Source: an uncultured Pseudomonadota bacterium
GTDB lineage: Bacteria; Myxococcota_A; UBA9160; PR03
Direction: 5' to 3'
Length of the DNA stretch: 64,000 bases
Assembly (NCBI GenBank): GCA_900696485.1
Contig: CAADGG010000010.1
Location: 20,572 to 84,571, forward strand
Shown: one piece after another, positions 44,732 through 53,564 of the stretch
How positions within the stretch are numbered: the stretch's first letter is position 1
How the letters are laid out: every line of letters begins with the position of its first letter
Translations under genes and position numbers: made by a program
The notes under the pieces: generated by a model
Told to the model about the DNA's origin: nothing
Database searches by the model: none
What the model saw: the letters and a program-made list of their open reading frames with translations, nothing else

Positions 44732-46467
44732 CGAAGCCGAAGTCGTCTCCGACGGTGAGCGACCCACCCGAGCGCCGAGACCGCCACACCGGAAGAGGCA
44801 AGGCTCCCTGGTTCCGGAACCTGCGCGACGAACAGAGCGCTCGCCGCCGGCAAAGAGCGGCGAAACGCGAGCGCCGCGAAGGCGGAGAGATCCGCATTCG
44901 CGTGCAGCGACGAAACCAGGAAATCTTCCACGGGTTCGAATTCCCCCGGAACGAGTTCGAGCGGATCGGATGCCCGCAGCAGCAGGCGCTCAGCGCCGGT
45001 CGGTTCGAGCAGATACCAGGCCAACTCCGTCTGCTCGGGCTGTCCGTCCGGATGGATTCGTGCGCGCACCAGGATCCTGCGGTCCTCGCTGAGTCCGATG
45101 ACTTCGAGAACTCCGAGCCGCATGTCCGCGGCGCCGGGGGCGGGTCCGAGCCCGAGCATCCGCATCGTAAAGACGCCGTCCTCGTCCGAGCCGAAGACGG
45201 CGGGCACGACGCCGAGACCCGGTACGTCGACCGGAAGCGCCACGGCGACCTCGCCGCCGGCATCGACGAAGGGCGGCGGAATGAAGGGACTGCGGAACGG
45301 GAACACCGTCGGCGGACGGTCGAAGCTCGCGAACACGCTGCCATCCGGCGCACCCGGAGCTTCGGCGCCCACGGACGCGAGCAGCCGCACGCCGCCCGCT
45401 CCGTCGGCGGCCCACAACCCGTTCATCGGCGGCGTCGCGCCGACGAAACCGACGGCTCCGGCAGGCGCCGCGGCATCGGTGGCGAAGAACGCCGGCACGC
45501 CGTTCGCGTCGAGCGCTGCGGCGCCGAGGTTCAGGAAGAGCGCACCCCCGGCGATGGCGGACGCCTCCCCGGTGCGAGCGAGCAGCGTGAGCCCGAGTCC
45601 GGGATCCCACCGGTACAGCGCGTCGCTCCCGTCATCGAGCGCGGCACGGACCGCGATCTGCCCGCTCGCATTGAGCGAGCCGCGCACCCAGTCGAGGCGC
45701 GATCCGAAAGCGACGCCCTCGGGCGCGCCGGGCACCGGATCCCCCGCCAGCACCGCGAGTTGCTCGCCAGCGGCTCCGTCGGGCCCGAACGCACTGATCG
45801 CGGGCCGGTCGGTGCAGGCATCGGTCGCCGTGTTGGCCGTCAGGGCGACGCCCCCCGCCTCTCCGAGCAGCGGCCGGGGTGGGTCTCCGAGCAGGCACTG
45901 TTGGGAGCCGGGCATGCAGAGTCCGACTCGATCCACCCACTCCCGGTCGGCGCCTGACACGGGCAGAAAGCTCTCCGCCACGACGCGATCACCGCCATCG
46001 CGCCCGTAGACGACGGCGACCTCGCGCTGCGACTGGATGCCGGCGTCCCCGCACGGAATCGGAGCGATGGGCCGCAGCCCGAACACCAGCGCATCCCCGC
46101 GTCCGTTGCTCTCGAGTCCGGTGAACTGGGCGAAGCCGTCGCCGCCGAACGGGCCGGGCGACGCCAGCGCGACCCGATCGAACGAACCCGCAGCAGAATG
46201 CCGATACAAGACCGTGAGGAAGGGAACCCCCGCCTTGCCCATGCTCGCGGTGAAGATCAACTCGCCGTCGTCCGCGAGGCGCGGCGCCACCGCACCAATG
46301 AAATCGACCTGCGTCCCGTTCTCGAAGCCAGGCGCGAGATCTCCCGATCCGAGCACTCGCGTCCACTGGACGGCGCTCGCCGCCCCCGGCAAGCCCCATG
46401 CGCAGACTCCCCACAGGATCGCCGCCGCGAGCCGAGACGCGGCCGCTGCCCTCGGGCTCTCGAACAT
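44725..46467 (-). CDS. secreted PEP-CTERM protein of unknown function
   Basis: This 580-residue protein starts with a signal peptide (AAAASRLAAAILWGVCAWG ... AASA). A beta-rich body follows with repeated LxxxGxPxPGxPxG-type strands (DWVRGSLNASGQIAVRAAL, LLARTGEASAIAGGAL), like the DUF7453/choice-of-anchor proteins of predatory and soil bacteria. It ends in a PEP-CTERM signal: VPEPGSLASSGVAVSALGWV then HRRRRLRLRS. Exosortase-like enzymes cut such tails and anchor the protein at the surface; none is encoded here. The ATG at 46467 has GGAGGAG upstream. The gene ends in a perfect hairpin. Confidence 0.85.
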   Translation of the reverse strand: MFESPRAAAASRLAAAILWGVCAWGLPGAASAVQWTRVLGSGDLAPGFENGTQVDFIGAVAPRLADDGELIFTASMGKAGVPFLTVLYRHSAAGSFDRVALASPGPFGGDGFAQFTGLESNGRGDALVFGLRPIAPIPCGDAGIQSQREVAVVYGRDGGDRVVAESFLPVSGADREWVDRVGLCMPGSQQCLLGDPPRPLLGEAGGVALTANTATDACTDRPAISAFGPDGAAGEQLAVLAGDPVPGAPEGVAFGSRLDWVRGSLNASGQIAVRAALDDGSDALYRWDPGLGLTLLARTGEASAIAGGALFLNLGAAALDANGVPAFFATDAAAPAGAVGFVGATPPMNGLWAADGAGGVRLLASVGAEAPGAPDGSVFASFDRPPTVFPFRSPFIPPPFVDAGGEVAVALPVDVPGLGVVPAVFGSDEDGVFTMRMLGLGPAPGAADMRLGVLEVIGLSEDRRILVRARIHPDGQPEQTELAWYLLEPTGAERLLLRASDPLELVPGEFEPVEDFLVSSLHANADLSAFAALAFRRSLPAASALFVAQVPEPGSLASSGVAVSALGWVAHRRRRLRLRS

Positions 46468-46741
46468 CCCGAACTCCTCCGGCTGCGGTGCGGCGTCCGT
46501 CTCCCTGTCCCCTGCGCCGCCCGATGCGCGGACCGATGATACGTGACCGGACGTGCGATTCGTAGAGAAAACATCGCGCGACCGGCCGACGCAGCGGGCT
46601 CGCATCGGTCTGGGTGACCCCGAGACCCGGAAGTCCGACACGTGCGGCTCCGGGCAAGTCGGGCGCACGCCGCGTCCGGCGCGCTCGATCAGCCTGATCC
46701 TGCCGCGTTTGCTTCCAGAGCTGGCAGCCGGCGGTGTCCGC

Positions 46742-47512
46742 TCAGAAGCGATCCGGGCGCAGCGAGGCGTCGGCTCCCCCGTCCGCGTACCAGATCGATC
46801 CGTGCACGAAGGCGCACTCGGGACCGAGCAGGAAGCGCACGACGTTCGCAATCTCCTCCGGCTCGCCGAAGCGACCGATCGGAACCTTGAACGCGCGGAT
46901 CATGTCGCCGTCGCCCGGCGTATCGAGACCGCCCTGCAAGAGCGGCGTTCGCACGGGGCCCGGCGCGACCGCATTCAGCCGCACCCCCGCCTCGCCCCAG
47001 GCTGCGGCGCGGCGGCGCACCGCACAGCCGAGGGCGTGCTTGCTCGCCATGTAGACGAGCTGCCCCGGGAGTCCGTCCGCAGCGATGCGGCGCGCCTCGT
47101 CCTCGTCACCCGCGAGCATGGCGGCCACGACGGGCAGGCTGCCGAACTCCGGTGAGAGCTGCGCGCTGTTCGAACAGATCACGACGGCCGCGGGCTCACG
47201 GCCGGAGCGCAGGGCCGGCAAGAGCCCGTCGAGCAGATCGACGGCCCCGAAGTAGTTGACCGAGAGCACGCGGGCGTTGTCCCGGATGTGCCCTCCGAGA
47301 CCGGCGCACAGCACCACGCCGTCGAGCTGCTGCGCGCTGTGCCGCAGGACTTCGGAGCTCGCGCGCGCACGTCCTTCCGCAGTCGAGAGGTCCGCGATCA
47401 CCTCGGCGTCCTTGATGTCGACGCCGATCAGGCGGTGACCGTCCGCCTCGAGTCGCTTGCGCGTCGCAGCTCCAATGCCCGTCGCACAGCCGCTGATCGC
47501 AATCGTACCCAT
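46742..47512 (-). CDS. short-chain dehydrogenase/reductase, 3-alpha-hydroxysteroid-dehydrogenase-like
   Basis: This 256-residue protein has the cofactor motif ISGCATGIGAATRKRL, the NNAG-equivalent LCAGLGGH, an active-site Ser (ICSNSAQL) and Tyr-x-x-x-Lys (YMASKHALG). The overall sequence, including VDIKDAEVIADLSTAEGR, is close to 3-alpha-hydroxysteroid dehydrogenase/carbonyl reductase type SDRs. The true substrate is uncertain. The start overlaps an array of 17-bp repeats that includes a second in-frame-looking ATG context. Confidence 0.9.
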   Translation of the reverse strand: MGTIAISGCATGIGAATRKRLEADGHRLIGVDIKDAEVIADLSTAEGRARASSEVLRHSAQQLDGVVLCAGLGGHIRDNARVLSVNYFGAVDLLDGLLPALRSGREPAAVVICSNSAQLSPEFGSLPVVAAMLAGDEDEARRIAADGLPGQLVYMASKHALGCAVRRRAAAWGEAGVRLNAVAPGPVRTPLLQGGLDTPGDGDMIRAFKVPIGRFGEPEEIANVVRFLLGPECAFVHGSIWYADGGADASLRPDRF

Positions 47513-47577
47513 CTGTAGACCCGTCCCATCTGTAGATCCGTCTCGATTCTAGACCCGTCGCGATTTCGTAGACACCT
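47510..47577. repeat. 17-bp degenerate tandem repeat at the SDR start
   Basis: Units CATCTGTAGACCCGTCC (47510), CATCTGTAGATCCGTCT (47527), CGATTCTAGACCCGTCG (47544) and a fourth partial unit follow each other. The first unit includes the start codon of the minus-strand SDR gene, and the second repeats the same ATG context 17 bases upstream in another frame. Confidence 0.75.
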
Positions 47578-47649
47578 GCACTCTACCGCGCTCCCAGGAC
47601 TCTCCCGGGTCGCATGCCGCAGCTCGAAGGCCATCGGGAGGACGAGTTC

Positions 47650-49890
47650 CTATCTGCTCAGCTCCCGCGCGCGCCGTTCGGCCTTCTCCCACATCCGGAG
47701 GTAGCCCTCGGCCGACTTGAAGAGCGGCTCGAGTTCCGCGTCGCTCACGCCGTCGCGACGCACGTCCTCGATCAACTCCGGCAGCAGGCCGATGTGCACG
47801 AGCCCCTCGGTGTTGAAGTCGAGCTCCCGGTTGCCGACGCGCGGCGGGTAGAAGGTCACATCCCCGGCGACGGACGGGAACGGATAGGTCACCGGATCGA
47901 CCTGCGGCGTATCGCAGACCGAATCGGGGCCGAAGCGCGGACCCGGCGCACCGGCGAAGCCGTTCAGATCGAAGCCGAAGCCCTCCGCCGGGAAGCCACC
48001 GTTGTCCTCGATCTGTTCGACACGCGCCTGCAGCCCATCATCCATCGTCGCGCGGCGATCCGGCGACTGGCAACGGCCGAGATGGGTCTTCGAGATTCCG
48101 CCCAGGCGATAGAGCGCGCCGCGGTTGTTGATTCCGTGGGTGCCCGCCGCGGGATAGTCGAGCTGCTCGAGGATCTCGAAGGCTCGCTTGTACGAGCGGC
48201 GCGGCAGATGGTCGAGTTCGATGATCATCCCGCGCTGGATCATTGCCTCGATCAGGAACTCTCCCATCTCGGTGAGACCGGCCGCCTGGCACACCTCCTC
48301 GGCGTCGGGGGGCTGGAGCAGGTCCAGGATGAAGGGCGAGAGCGTACCGAGCGGGTTGTTCGAGAATCCGCTGAAGTCGTTGGGCGGCGGGGCGAAGAAG
48401 TCCTCCCGCACCTGGATCAGCCCCGGGAAGCTCGCGGCGCCGCGGTCGAAGACGGTGGGCACGTCGGGATCGCAGTCCGGCGTGTAGTTCGAGAAGTGTC
48501 CGGTCTGGATGAAGTTCCCGAGCTCGATGAACAGCTTCTGTCCGTCGCCGGCCGAGAACACGTTGTCGAACTTGTGCACCGGGAACATCGCACGAACGCC
48601 CAGGTCGTAGTAGCGATCGAGCTTCTCGAGCACCTCTTCCTGCGTGCAGACGGCGCCGCCTTCCGGCGGAACGAGGAAGCAATCGAAGAGGTTCGAGGTC
48701 TCGATCCCGAGGATCACGGCCATTTTGCCTTTGCGGATCACGCGGCGCGCCTGCTCCGGAGACGTCACGATCCGGAACCAGCCCCGGCCCGGGCCGCCCT
48801 CCTGCGCATCGATGTAGTCCTGCATCTGGTGCGTCTCTTCGAGGATCCGCTCGACCGCCACCATGTCGTTGCACGAGTAGCGGACCGGCTGCGCGCCGAG
48901 GCCGGTGACGAGATCGCAGATGATCTGGTTGCTGGTCGCGTGCTGCACCACGAGACGCAGACCGCCCAGGTAGGCCCGCTCGAGCCACTTGTAGTACTGC
49001 ACCTGATGCGTCGAGCTCTTGTGGGCCTGCGGCCAGTCCGTGAACTCCGGCCAGCCGGCGGTCGCATGGTTCGCCGTCGGCGTCTCGCCGAACAGGAAGG
49101 TGGTGAGCAGCGTCGTCGAGTCGGCGTTCTGGTTGTCGAAGCCGAAGCCGAAGAGATCCTTGCGGCCTTCCTCACCGTGGAAGAGCGCGCAGTCCGGCAG
49201 CGCGTGCTCGATGCCGAGCGGATGGAACGCCGAGCCGTGGAAGATGCCGCCGCCGCCGAAGCCGAAGTTCGAGAGGATGTGCGAGTGGGTGTCGACGATG
49301 CCGTAGAGCGAGCCGTCCTCGAACTGGCGGCGTTCGACGCGGCCCGCCGCGTCGAGGCTGGCCTCGGGCGGCGCGGTGCAGCCATCGCGCGGCAGCAGGA
49401 ACAGCGGGTCGGCGGCGCGTCGGTCGTCGACGAGACCACGTGCGGAGAGAAAGCGCCCGGACTTCCGATGGCGCAGGCGAACCTGGAAGAGGCCGGCGGA
49501 CTCGGCGTCCCACTCGGCATCCGACTCGAAGCTGTCGTCGACGAGCAGGATGTCCGAGAGCAGCTCCGCTTGCCGGCCGAGCGACTCGCCGTCGGAGACC
49601 AGATAGAACCCCTCGGTATCGTGCAGCAGATAGCGGCCGAGCCCGGACGGCTTCAGGAAGAACCGCGTCGGCGTGGCGGTCCCGTACGGCGCGAACGTGA
49701 ACTCCGCGCCGGAGTCCGCCAGCGTCAGAAGCTTCGGGAAGAAGAACCCGTACGCGAAGGTCCCGACGCTGACGCAGTCGTTCGCGAGATCGTGGACGGG
49801 CCGCGGCGGAGCGCCCGTCGAAGCCCGGCGATCGTGGCAACCGGCCGTGATGAGCAGGGAAAGCGAGAGCAGGGCAGCAGCGAGCTTCAT
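47650..49890 (-). CDS. large lipoprotein with amidohydrolase/dipeptidase-like domain
   Basis: This 746-residue protein has a lipoprotein signal (LSLSLLITAGC, Cys about residue 18), a beta-trefoil-like or fascin-like N-terminal part (about 60-170), and then a metal-dependent hydrolase domain beginning DTHSHILSNFGFGGGG. Further conserved pieces are VILGIETSN, VRAMFPVHKFDN, MIIELDHLPRRS and TVF...HGINNRGA, reminiscent of M19 dipeptidases and amidohydrolases. It should be attached to the outer membrane and act on an extracellular substrate that I cannot name. The ATG is followed at once by the signal peptide. Confidence 0.75.
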   Translation of the reverse strand: MKLAAALLSLSLLITAGCHDRRASTGAPPRPVHDLANDCVSVGTFAYGFFFPKLLTLADSGAEFTFAPYGTATPTRFFLKPSGLGRYLLHDTEGFYLVSDGESLGRQAELLSDILLVDDSFESDAEWDAESAGLFQVRLRHRKSGRFLSARGLVDDRRAADPLFLLPRDGCTAPPEASLDAAGRVERRQFEDGSLYGIVDTHSHILSNFGFGGGGIFHGSAFHPLGIEHALPDCALFHGEEGRKDLFGFGFDNQNADSTTLLTTFLFGETPTANHATAGWPEFTDWPQAHKSSTHQVQYYKWLERAYLGGLRLVVQHATSNQIICDLVTGLGAQPVRYSCNDMVAVERILEETHQMQDYIDAQEGGPGRGWFRIVTSPEQARRVIRKGKMAVILGIETSNLFDCFLVPPEGGAVCTQEEVLEKLDRYYDLGVRAMFPVHKFDNVFSAGDGQKLFIELGNFIQTGHFSNYTPDCDPDVPTVFDRGAASFPGLIQVREDFFAPPPNDFSGFSNNPLGTLSPFILDLLQPPDAEEVCQAAGLTEMGEFLIEAMIQRGMIIELDHLPRRSYKRAFEILEQLDYPAAGTHGINNRGALYRLGGISKTHLGRCQSPDRRATMDDGLQARVEQIEDNGGFPAEGFGFDLNGFAGAPGPRFGPDSVCDTPQVDPVTYPFPSVAGDVTFYPPRVGNRELDFNTEGLVHIGLLPELIEDVRRDGVSDAELEPLFKSAEGYLRMWEKAERRARELSR

Positions 49891-50287
49891 CGTGGACGCT
49901 CCGGCGAAGGGGCAGCGCGGCGTATCCTACCAGCCGGTCAGTTGGACGGGAAACCGAATCGAGCGACGGCGGTCGGGATTTCTCTCCCGGGCCACCGATG
50001 CTGCGCGTGCGGAGGCTGCGCTCGTGGCGGGGCTCCTCTGCTGGCCGCGGTCCGGCGGATCGGCGAAAGGAGCACTCGTTCCAGGCCCGGAAACCTCCTG
50101 AGAGCGCCGATCCCAGGGGGAAGTCAGGCTATCGGAACCCTCGGGTCTGGTAGGATTTTCGCGCGTTTCATGGGACGACCGGTCGGATGGGGTCCCCTTC
50201 GGGAGGTTTTTCCGGAGTTTTGCTACGCCGCGGCGCGCACGGAGTCGTCTGTGCGCCGGACCCGGATCTCGAGAAAGAGGAGACGCG
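49891..50287. other. intergenic region between divergent lipoprotein and DUF998 genes
   Basis: About 400 bases hold no supported gene. Both neighbours point away, so two promoters are expected. AGGAG at 50276-50283 serves the DUF998 gene. Confidence 0.4.
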
Positions 50288-50902
50288 ATGCCGTTGGCGC
50301 AGTTGCTGGCGCTCTCTGGAATCCTTGCGCCGTTGTTCTACGTGGCAGCGACGTGGCTCACGGTCTGGCTCCGGCCCGAATACTCCCTCGTCCTCGACTC
50401 GGTGAGCCAGCTCGCCAACGTGAGCGAGCCGTTCGGGATCCTCTTCATCCTGGCCGGCGCCGTTCCGGTGGGCCTGCTGATGGTCACCTTCGCCTACTCG
50501 CTCTGGACCGCGCTGCCCGATACGCGGTCGATGCTTTTCGGGATCGTGCTGCTCGCGCACGAAGGGATCGCCTTGATCATTTCGTTCGGCGTCTTCCCGC
50601 GTTCTGGACCGTCTCCCGGCGCACTCCACGTCGGCGCGGGTCTCTATGCGCTGGCCTGTGGCATGGGCGCCCGTCTGCTCCTCGCGCCCTCTCTCCGGAG
50701 CCTGGGCGGGATCTTCTTCCCGCTGACCGTGGCCGTGGCCGTCGCGATCCCCGTGCTCTTCCTGAGCGCTGCCCGGTTCTCCCCCACGCCCGGCCTCTAC
50801 GAGCGAATCGCCCACGCCCTCCTGTTCACCTGGATGGCGGCGGTGGCCGTTCCGCTCCTGCTCCGACCGGAGGAGGAGCTGAGCCCTCCGCCGGCGCCGT
50901 GA
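50288..50902 (+). CDS. DUF998-family membrane protein
   Basis: This 204-residue protein has six membrane helices (GILAPLFYVAATWLTVWL, PFGILFILAGAVPVGLLMVTF, GIVLLAHEGIALIISFGVFP, ALHVGAGLYALACGMG, FFPLTVAVAVAIPVLFLSAA, LLFTWMAAVAVPLLL) and the DUF998 pattern SVSQLANVSEPFG after helix one and YERIAHALLF near the end. Function is unknown. Ribosome site AGGAG is just upstream. It converges with the selenoprotein gene, 13 bases apart. Confidence 0.85.
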   Translation: MPLAQLLALSGILAPLFYVAATWLTVWLRPEYSLVLDSVSQLANVSEPFGILFILAGAVPVGLLMVTFAYSLWTALPDTRSMLFGIVLLAHEGIALIISFGVFPRSGPSPGALHVGAGLYALACGMGARLLLAPSLRSLGGIFFPLTVAVAVAIPVLFLSAARFSPTPGLYERIAHALLFTWMAAVAVPLLLRPEEELSPPPAP

Positions 50903-50915
50903 GCCGCCCCGGTGG

Positions 50916-51797
50916 TCATCCCCGCCGCGGTTTGCCGTCGGGCCCGACCGGCGTGCTGCGCGGCGTGTAGGCGTCCGCCTCCCAACCGGGCTCGCCGGGC
51001 CAGGTGGATGCGATCCGGACGATGCTGCCCGGCGTCTGCATCGCGGCGGCGGCTTCGAGAGCCGCGCGCACGATCGCGCGCTGACCGGCGGCATCCCCGG
51101 CCGCGCCCGTCTGATGGCCGAGCGGAGCGTGAAAATAGGCGGCTCGCGGCGGGCACACGCTGGCCGTGATGTCCCAGGCCGACGTCATGCAGAGGGTGGG
51201 AACCCCAGCCGCCTCGATCCGTCTTGCGATCAGTCCCACGGACTGATGGCAGACCGGTCAGGCTGGCACGAGGTAGGCGAGGTCGGCCTTCTGCCGCAGC
51301 ACGAAGTCGCAAAAGCGCGGCGCGAGCTCCTCGCGCACCAGCCGCGCGGAGTAGATGCCGCCCATGAACGAGAGCGCGGGGTCGACGACACGACCGATCA
51401 CGCCTTCGGTCGCCAGCGCCACCAGCGCCGCGGTGGGCAATACACAGCCCGGGTCGCGCGCCGCATCTCGGGTGTCGTAGCCGAAGTGGGAGACACGCAG
51501 CTCGGCCGCGCCGGCCGAGAGCGGGATCTCGCGGTGCGAGCAGTCGTTGCGGAAATGGAAGGGCTCGCTGGCGGCCGGGTGCACACCACCCGACGAGATC
51601 AGGGCCACGCGGCACTGCGACAGTGGCTTTGCAAGCGGCGCCCACGGCGGCGGGTCGGTGTCGGCGTCATTCTCGACCCAGCGGTAGGGCTTCTGGCGCG
51701 CGTAGAGCGCACGCGTCCGCTCGATGTACGGCACCGCGTCGGGAGGGCGGGAGGACTGCTGCTTCACGATCGGCACCTCGCTGGCCTGCTCGGCCAT
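50916..51797 (-). CDS. selenoprotein of the glycine/sarcosine/betaine reductase B-like family
   Basis: One continuous frame of 293 residues is interrupted only by a TGA at 51258-51260 (residue 180). Sequence on both sides belongs together: ...DLAYLVPA-U-PVCHQSVGLIARRIEAAG. The motif Sec-Pro-Val-Cys (U180, C183) is a UxxC redox pair; homologues I recall have CPxCHQS or CPLCH here. A hairpin follows the UGA at bSECIS distance. Other blocks: VALISSGGVHPAASEPFHF, SHFGYDTRDA, VGRVVDPALSFMGGIYS. The family relates to the B subunits of Clostridial glycine, sarcosine and betaine reductases, but this is a single small protein, so its substrate is open. It is divergent from the NTF2-like gene. Confidence 0.85.
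51229..51260 (-). promoter_or_regulatory. candidate bacterial SECIS element with recoded UGA
   Basis: On the coding (minus) strand UGA is followed by 10 bases and then an 8-bp perfect stem ATCAGTCC/GGACTGAT with a GTG loop, placing the loop 18-20 bases after the UGA. Known bacterial SECIS hairpins have loops 16-37 bases downstream, so this is a good candidate for SelB binding. Confidence 0.65.
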
Positions 51798-51967
51798 GAA
51801 CGGCCAAGGTAGAGTGGGCCGATGGAGCGAGTCAAGCCGCACGAGATCCCGAGACGCCCCCGGGGCCAGCTCCGGTCGCACTCGGCACGTCGCCCTGCGC
51901 GAGCCGCTGGGCAACGTTTCGAGCCCCTGTTGGCCGCGACGCAAGGAAGGACAGAGGAGACGGAACC

Positions 51968-52378
51968 ATGCAGGATGCGCTGAAGCTCTGGCACGAGTTG
52001 GTGGAGACCCGGGACCTGACGCGGCTCGACGAGCTGCTGGCGGAGGATTGCGTGACGCATTCTCCGATCGTGCACTCGCCGCAGCGAGGGAAGGCAATCA
52101 CGAAGCTGTACCTGACGGCGGCGGTGCACGTCTTCGTCAGTGACGCCTTTCACTACGTGCGCGAGGTCACGTCGGACCGCGATGCGGTGCTCGAGTTCGA
52201 GACCGAGATCGATGGCATCCACGTGAACGGCGTCGACATGCTGCGCTGGAACGAAGCCGGCCAGCTCGTCGACGTCAAGGTGATGCTGCGGCCTCTCAAG
52301 GCCATCAACACGGTGCACCGCCTGATGGGAGAGATGTTGCAGAAGCTCGGCGGGAAGGAAGCCGAGAAGGCGAAGTGA
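51968..52378 (+). CDS. NTF2-like/SnoaL-type small protein
   Basis: This 136-residue protein has the cone-fold pattern ALKLWHELVETRDLTRLDELLAEDCVTHSPI ... AVLEFETEIDGIHVNGVDMLRWNEAGQLVDVKVMLRPLKAINTVH, typical of nuclear-transport-factor-2-like proteins such as SnoaL or ketosteroid isomerase relatives. It has no obvious catalytic signature that names a reaction. The ATG at 51968 has AGGAG upstream. It is divergent from the selenoprotein gene, 170 bases apart. Confidence 0.88.
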   Translation: MQDALKLWHELVETRDLTRLDELLAEDCVTHSPIVHSPQRGKAITKLYLTAAVHVFVSDAFHYVREVTSDRDAVLEFETEIDGIHVNGVDMLRWNEAGQLVDVKVMLRPLKAINTVHRLMGEMLQKLGGKEAEKAK

Positions 52379-52445
52379 CCGGGGGCCTCGAAGATCCCAT
52401 CACGATCGTCACGGGCCGTGCCCCCCTTGCGTCGCTGCCTGGCAG

Positions 52446-52562
52446 CATGCGCACCCGGTCGACCTGGCCGGGATCCTGGACTGGATCGACCCGCTCCGTG
52501 CGCTGTTCGGCGACCCGCCGGTGGATCACCGCCCTTGGTGGGGCGACGACTTCCGGCTCTGA
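52446..52562 (+). pseudogene. C-terminal fragment of an unidentified gene
   Basis: The frame HAHPVDLAGILDWIDPLRAL then FGDPPVDHRPWWGDDFRL ends at TGA 52560-52562, one base before repeat copy C. It looks like the end of a real soluble protein but has no beginning. I do not recognise the family. Confidence 0.5.
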
Positions 52563-52563
52563 C

Positions 52564-52752
52564 AGGCTTGCCGAAAATCGGCCGACGATGTTCGGAGGCG
52601 GGCGGGAGGAGCACACCCTGCGCCGATGTCCTCGGCGGACGAGCTTCGGCGCTGCGCACGGCTTTGGTACGGCCGCCTCCGGATTACGGCTCCGGGTGTG
52701 CTCCTCCCACCCGGCGATGCGCGTTCGCCAGTGGCCGATTTTCGGCAAGCCT
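52564..52752. repeat. 189-bp dispersed palindromic element, copy C
   Basis: This is the best-preserved copy: outer arms AGGCTTGCCGAAAATCGGCC (52564-52583) and its exact reverse complement (52733-52752). The inner arm is GGGCGGGAGGAGCACACCC with one mismatch to its partner. It lies between two gene fragments. Confidence 0.93.
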
Positions 52753-52794
52753 GTGAGCGGCCTTCGCGGCGGGGCTCGCCCGCCAGCGAGCGGT

Positions 52795-52924
52795 CCGTCA
52801 CGCCCGCCAGCGCCGCGCCGGCGATCGGCGCGCCGCGCTCGCCGCAGAACTTCGCGCGCTCGCGATGACGGCAGCTCGAACACCGCCGCGCGGCCACGCG
52901 TATTCTTTCGCCGGGTCCTGCCAC
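52795..52924 (-). pseudogene. zinc-ribbon fragment (cyclase/kinase-type N-terminus)
   Basis: On the minus strand RRCSSCRHRERAKFCGERGA then PIAGAAL matches the N-terminal zinc ribbon CxxCxxxxxxxAKFCxxCGAPL found on many adenylate-cyclase or kinase-type proteins, but the fourth Cys is Arg (GERG). The frame then runs into repeat copy C with no domain following. It looks like a remnant cut by the repeat. Confidence 0.45.
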
Positions 52925-52976
52925 CGGGCGATCCCGTCCGCTCTCCGAACCCGGCAGAGCCGGAGCCGAGGAGACG

Positions 52977-53564
52977 TCAGCGACCCGGAATCCTGGACTC
53001 GGCGAGCGCCCGCTCCAGCAGGGCGTCGAGTTCCAGGGACGCAGCCCAGCGGCTGAGGTATTCGAAGTCGAGGCGTTCTCCCTGGGCCTTCAGAACGCCG
53101 AGGACGTCGCGCCACTGCCGATCCGAAACGCCGCCTCCCTGCCGGCACCAGTCGAGCTTGCGCAGGATCAGGTCCTCCGCGCTCGACACGAAGACGCGCC
53201 GACCGGACTCCTCGAGCGCCGGCGAGAGCCGGCGCCGCTCGAGCTGCGCTCGGTCGAAGGGCGTATCGCCCAGAACGAAGAAGTCCACCTTCAGCACCGT
53301 GGGTTGGTGGATGGCATGGAATGAGGAGCGCCTGGCCACCGCTTCGCGCGCGGCGCCCTCCTCCACGTAGAACTCCGAACCGAGCGCCGCGACGAGAGCC
53401 GAAACGTCCGCGCTGCGCAGCGCGATCGCGAGATCGATGTCCACGGTCGAACGGGGCTCCCGGAGCAGAGAACTCGCGAGGGACCAGCCGAGGAAGTAGG
53501 GCGTGCCGATCCGATCGAGCAGCGCCGCCACGTGCAGCAGCACGTGGACCGGATCGGAGGCCAC
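52977..53564 (-). CDS. nucleotidyltransferase, AbiEii/MNT-like
   Basis: This 195-residue protein has the nucleotidyltransferase core: PYFLGWSLASSLLREPRSTV then DIDLAIAL (Gly-x-Ser-like loop followed by Asp-x-Asp) and a later acidic strand LKVDFFVL. The C-terminal half (SSAEDLILRKLDWCRQGG ... DRQWRDVLGVL) is like that of AbiEii/AbiGii toxins and DUF6036 proteins. The GTG start follows directly on the stop of the small gene upstream, so the pair is coupled. This is a toxin-antitoxin-like layout; activity is inferred only. Confidence 0.8.
   Translation of the reverse strand: MASDPVHVLLHVAALLDRIGTPYFLGWSLASSLLREPRSTVDIDLAIALRSADVSALVAALGSEFYVEEGAAREAVARRSSFHAIHQPTVLKVDFFVLGDTPFDRAQLERRRLSPALEESGRRVFVSSAEDLILRKLDWCRQGGGVSDRQWRDVLGVLKAQGERLDFEYLSRWAASLELDALLERALAESRIPGR

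Noticed and set aside
51258..51260. Nonsense mutation splitting the reductase-B-like gene
   Set aside because: Both halves are well conserved, the UGA stands at a redox position before PVC, and a hairpin at the right distance follows; selenocysteine is the better reading.
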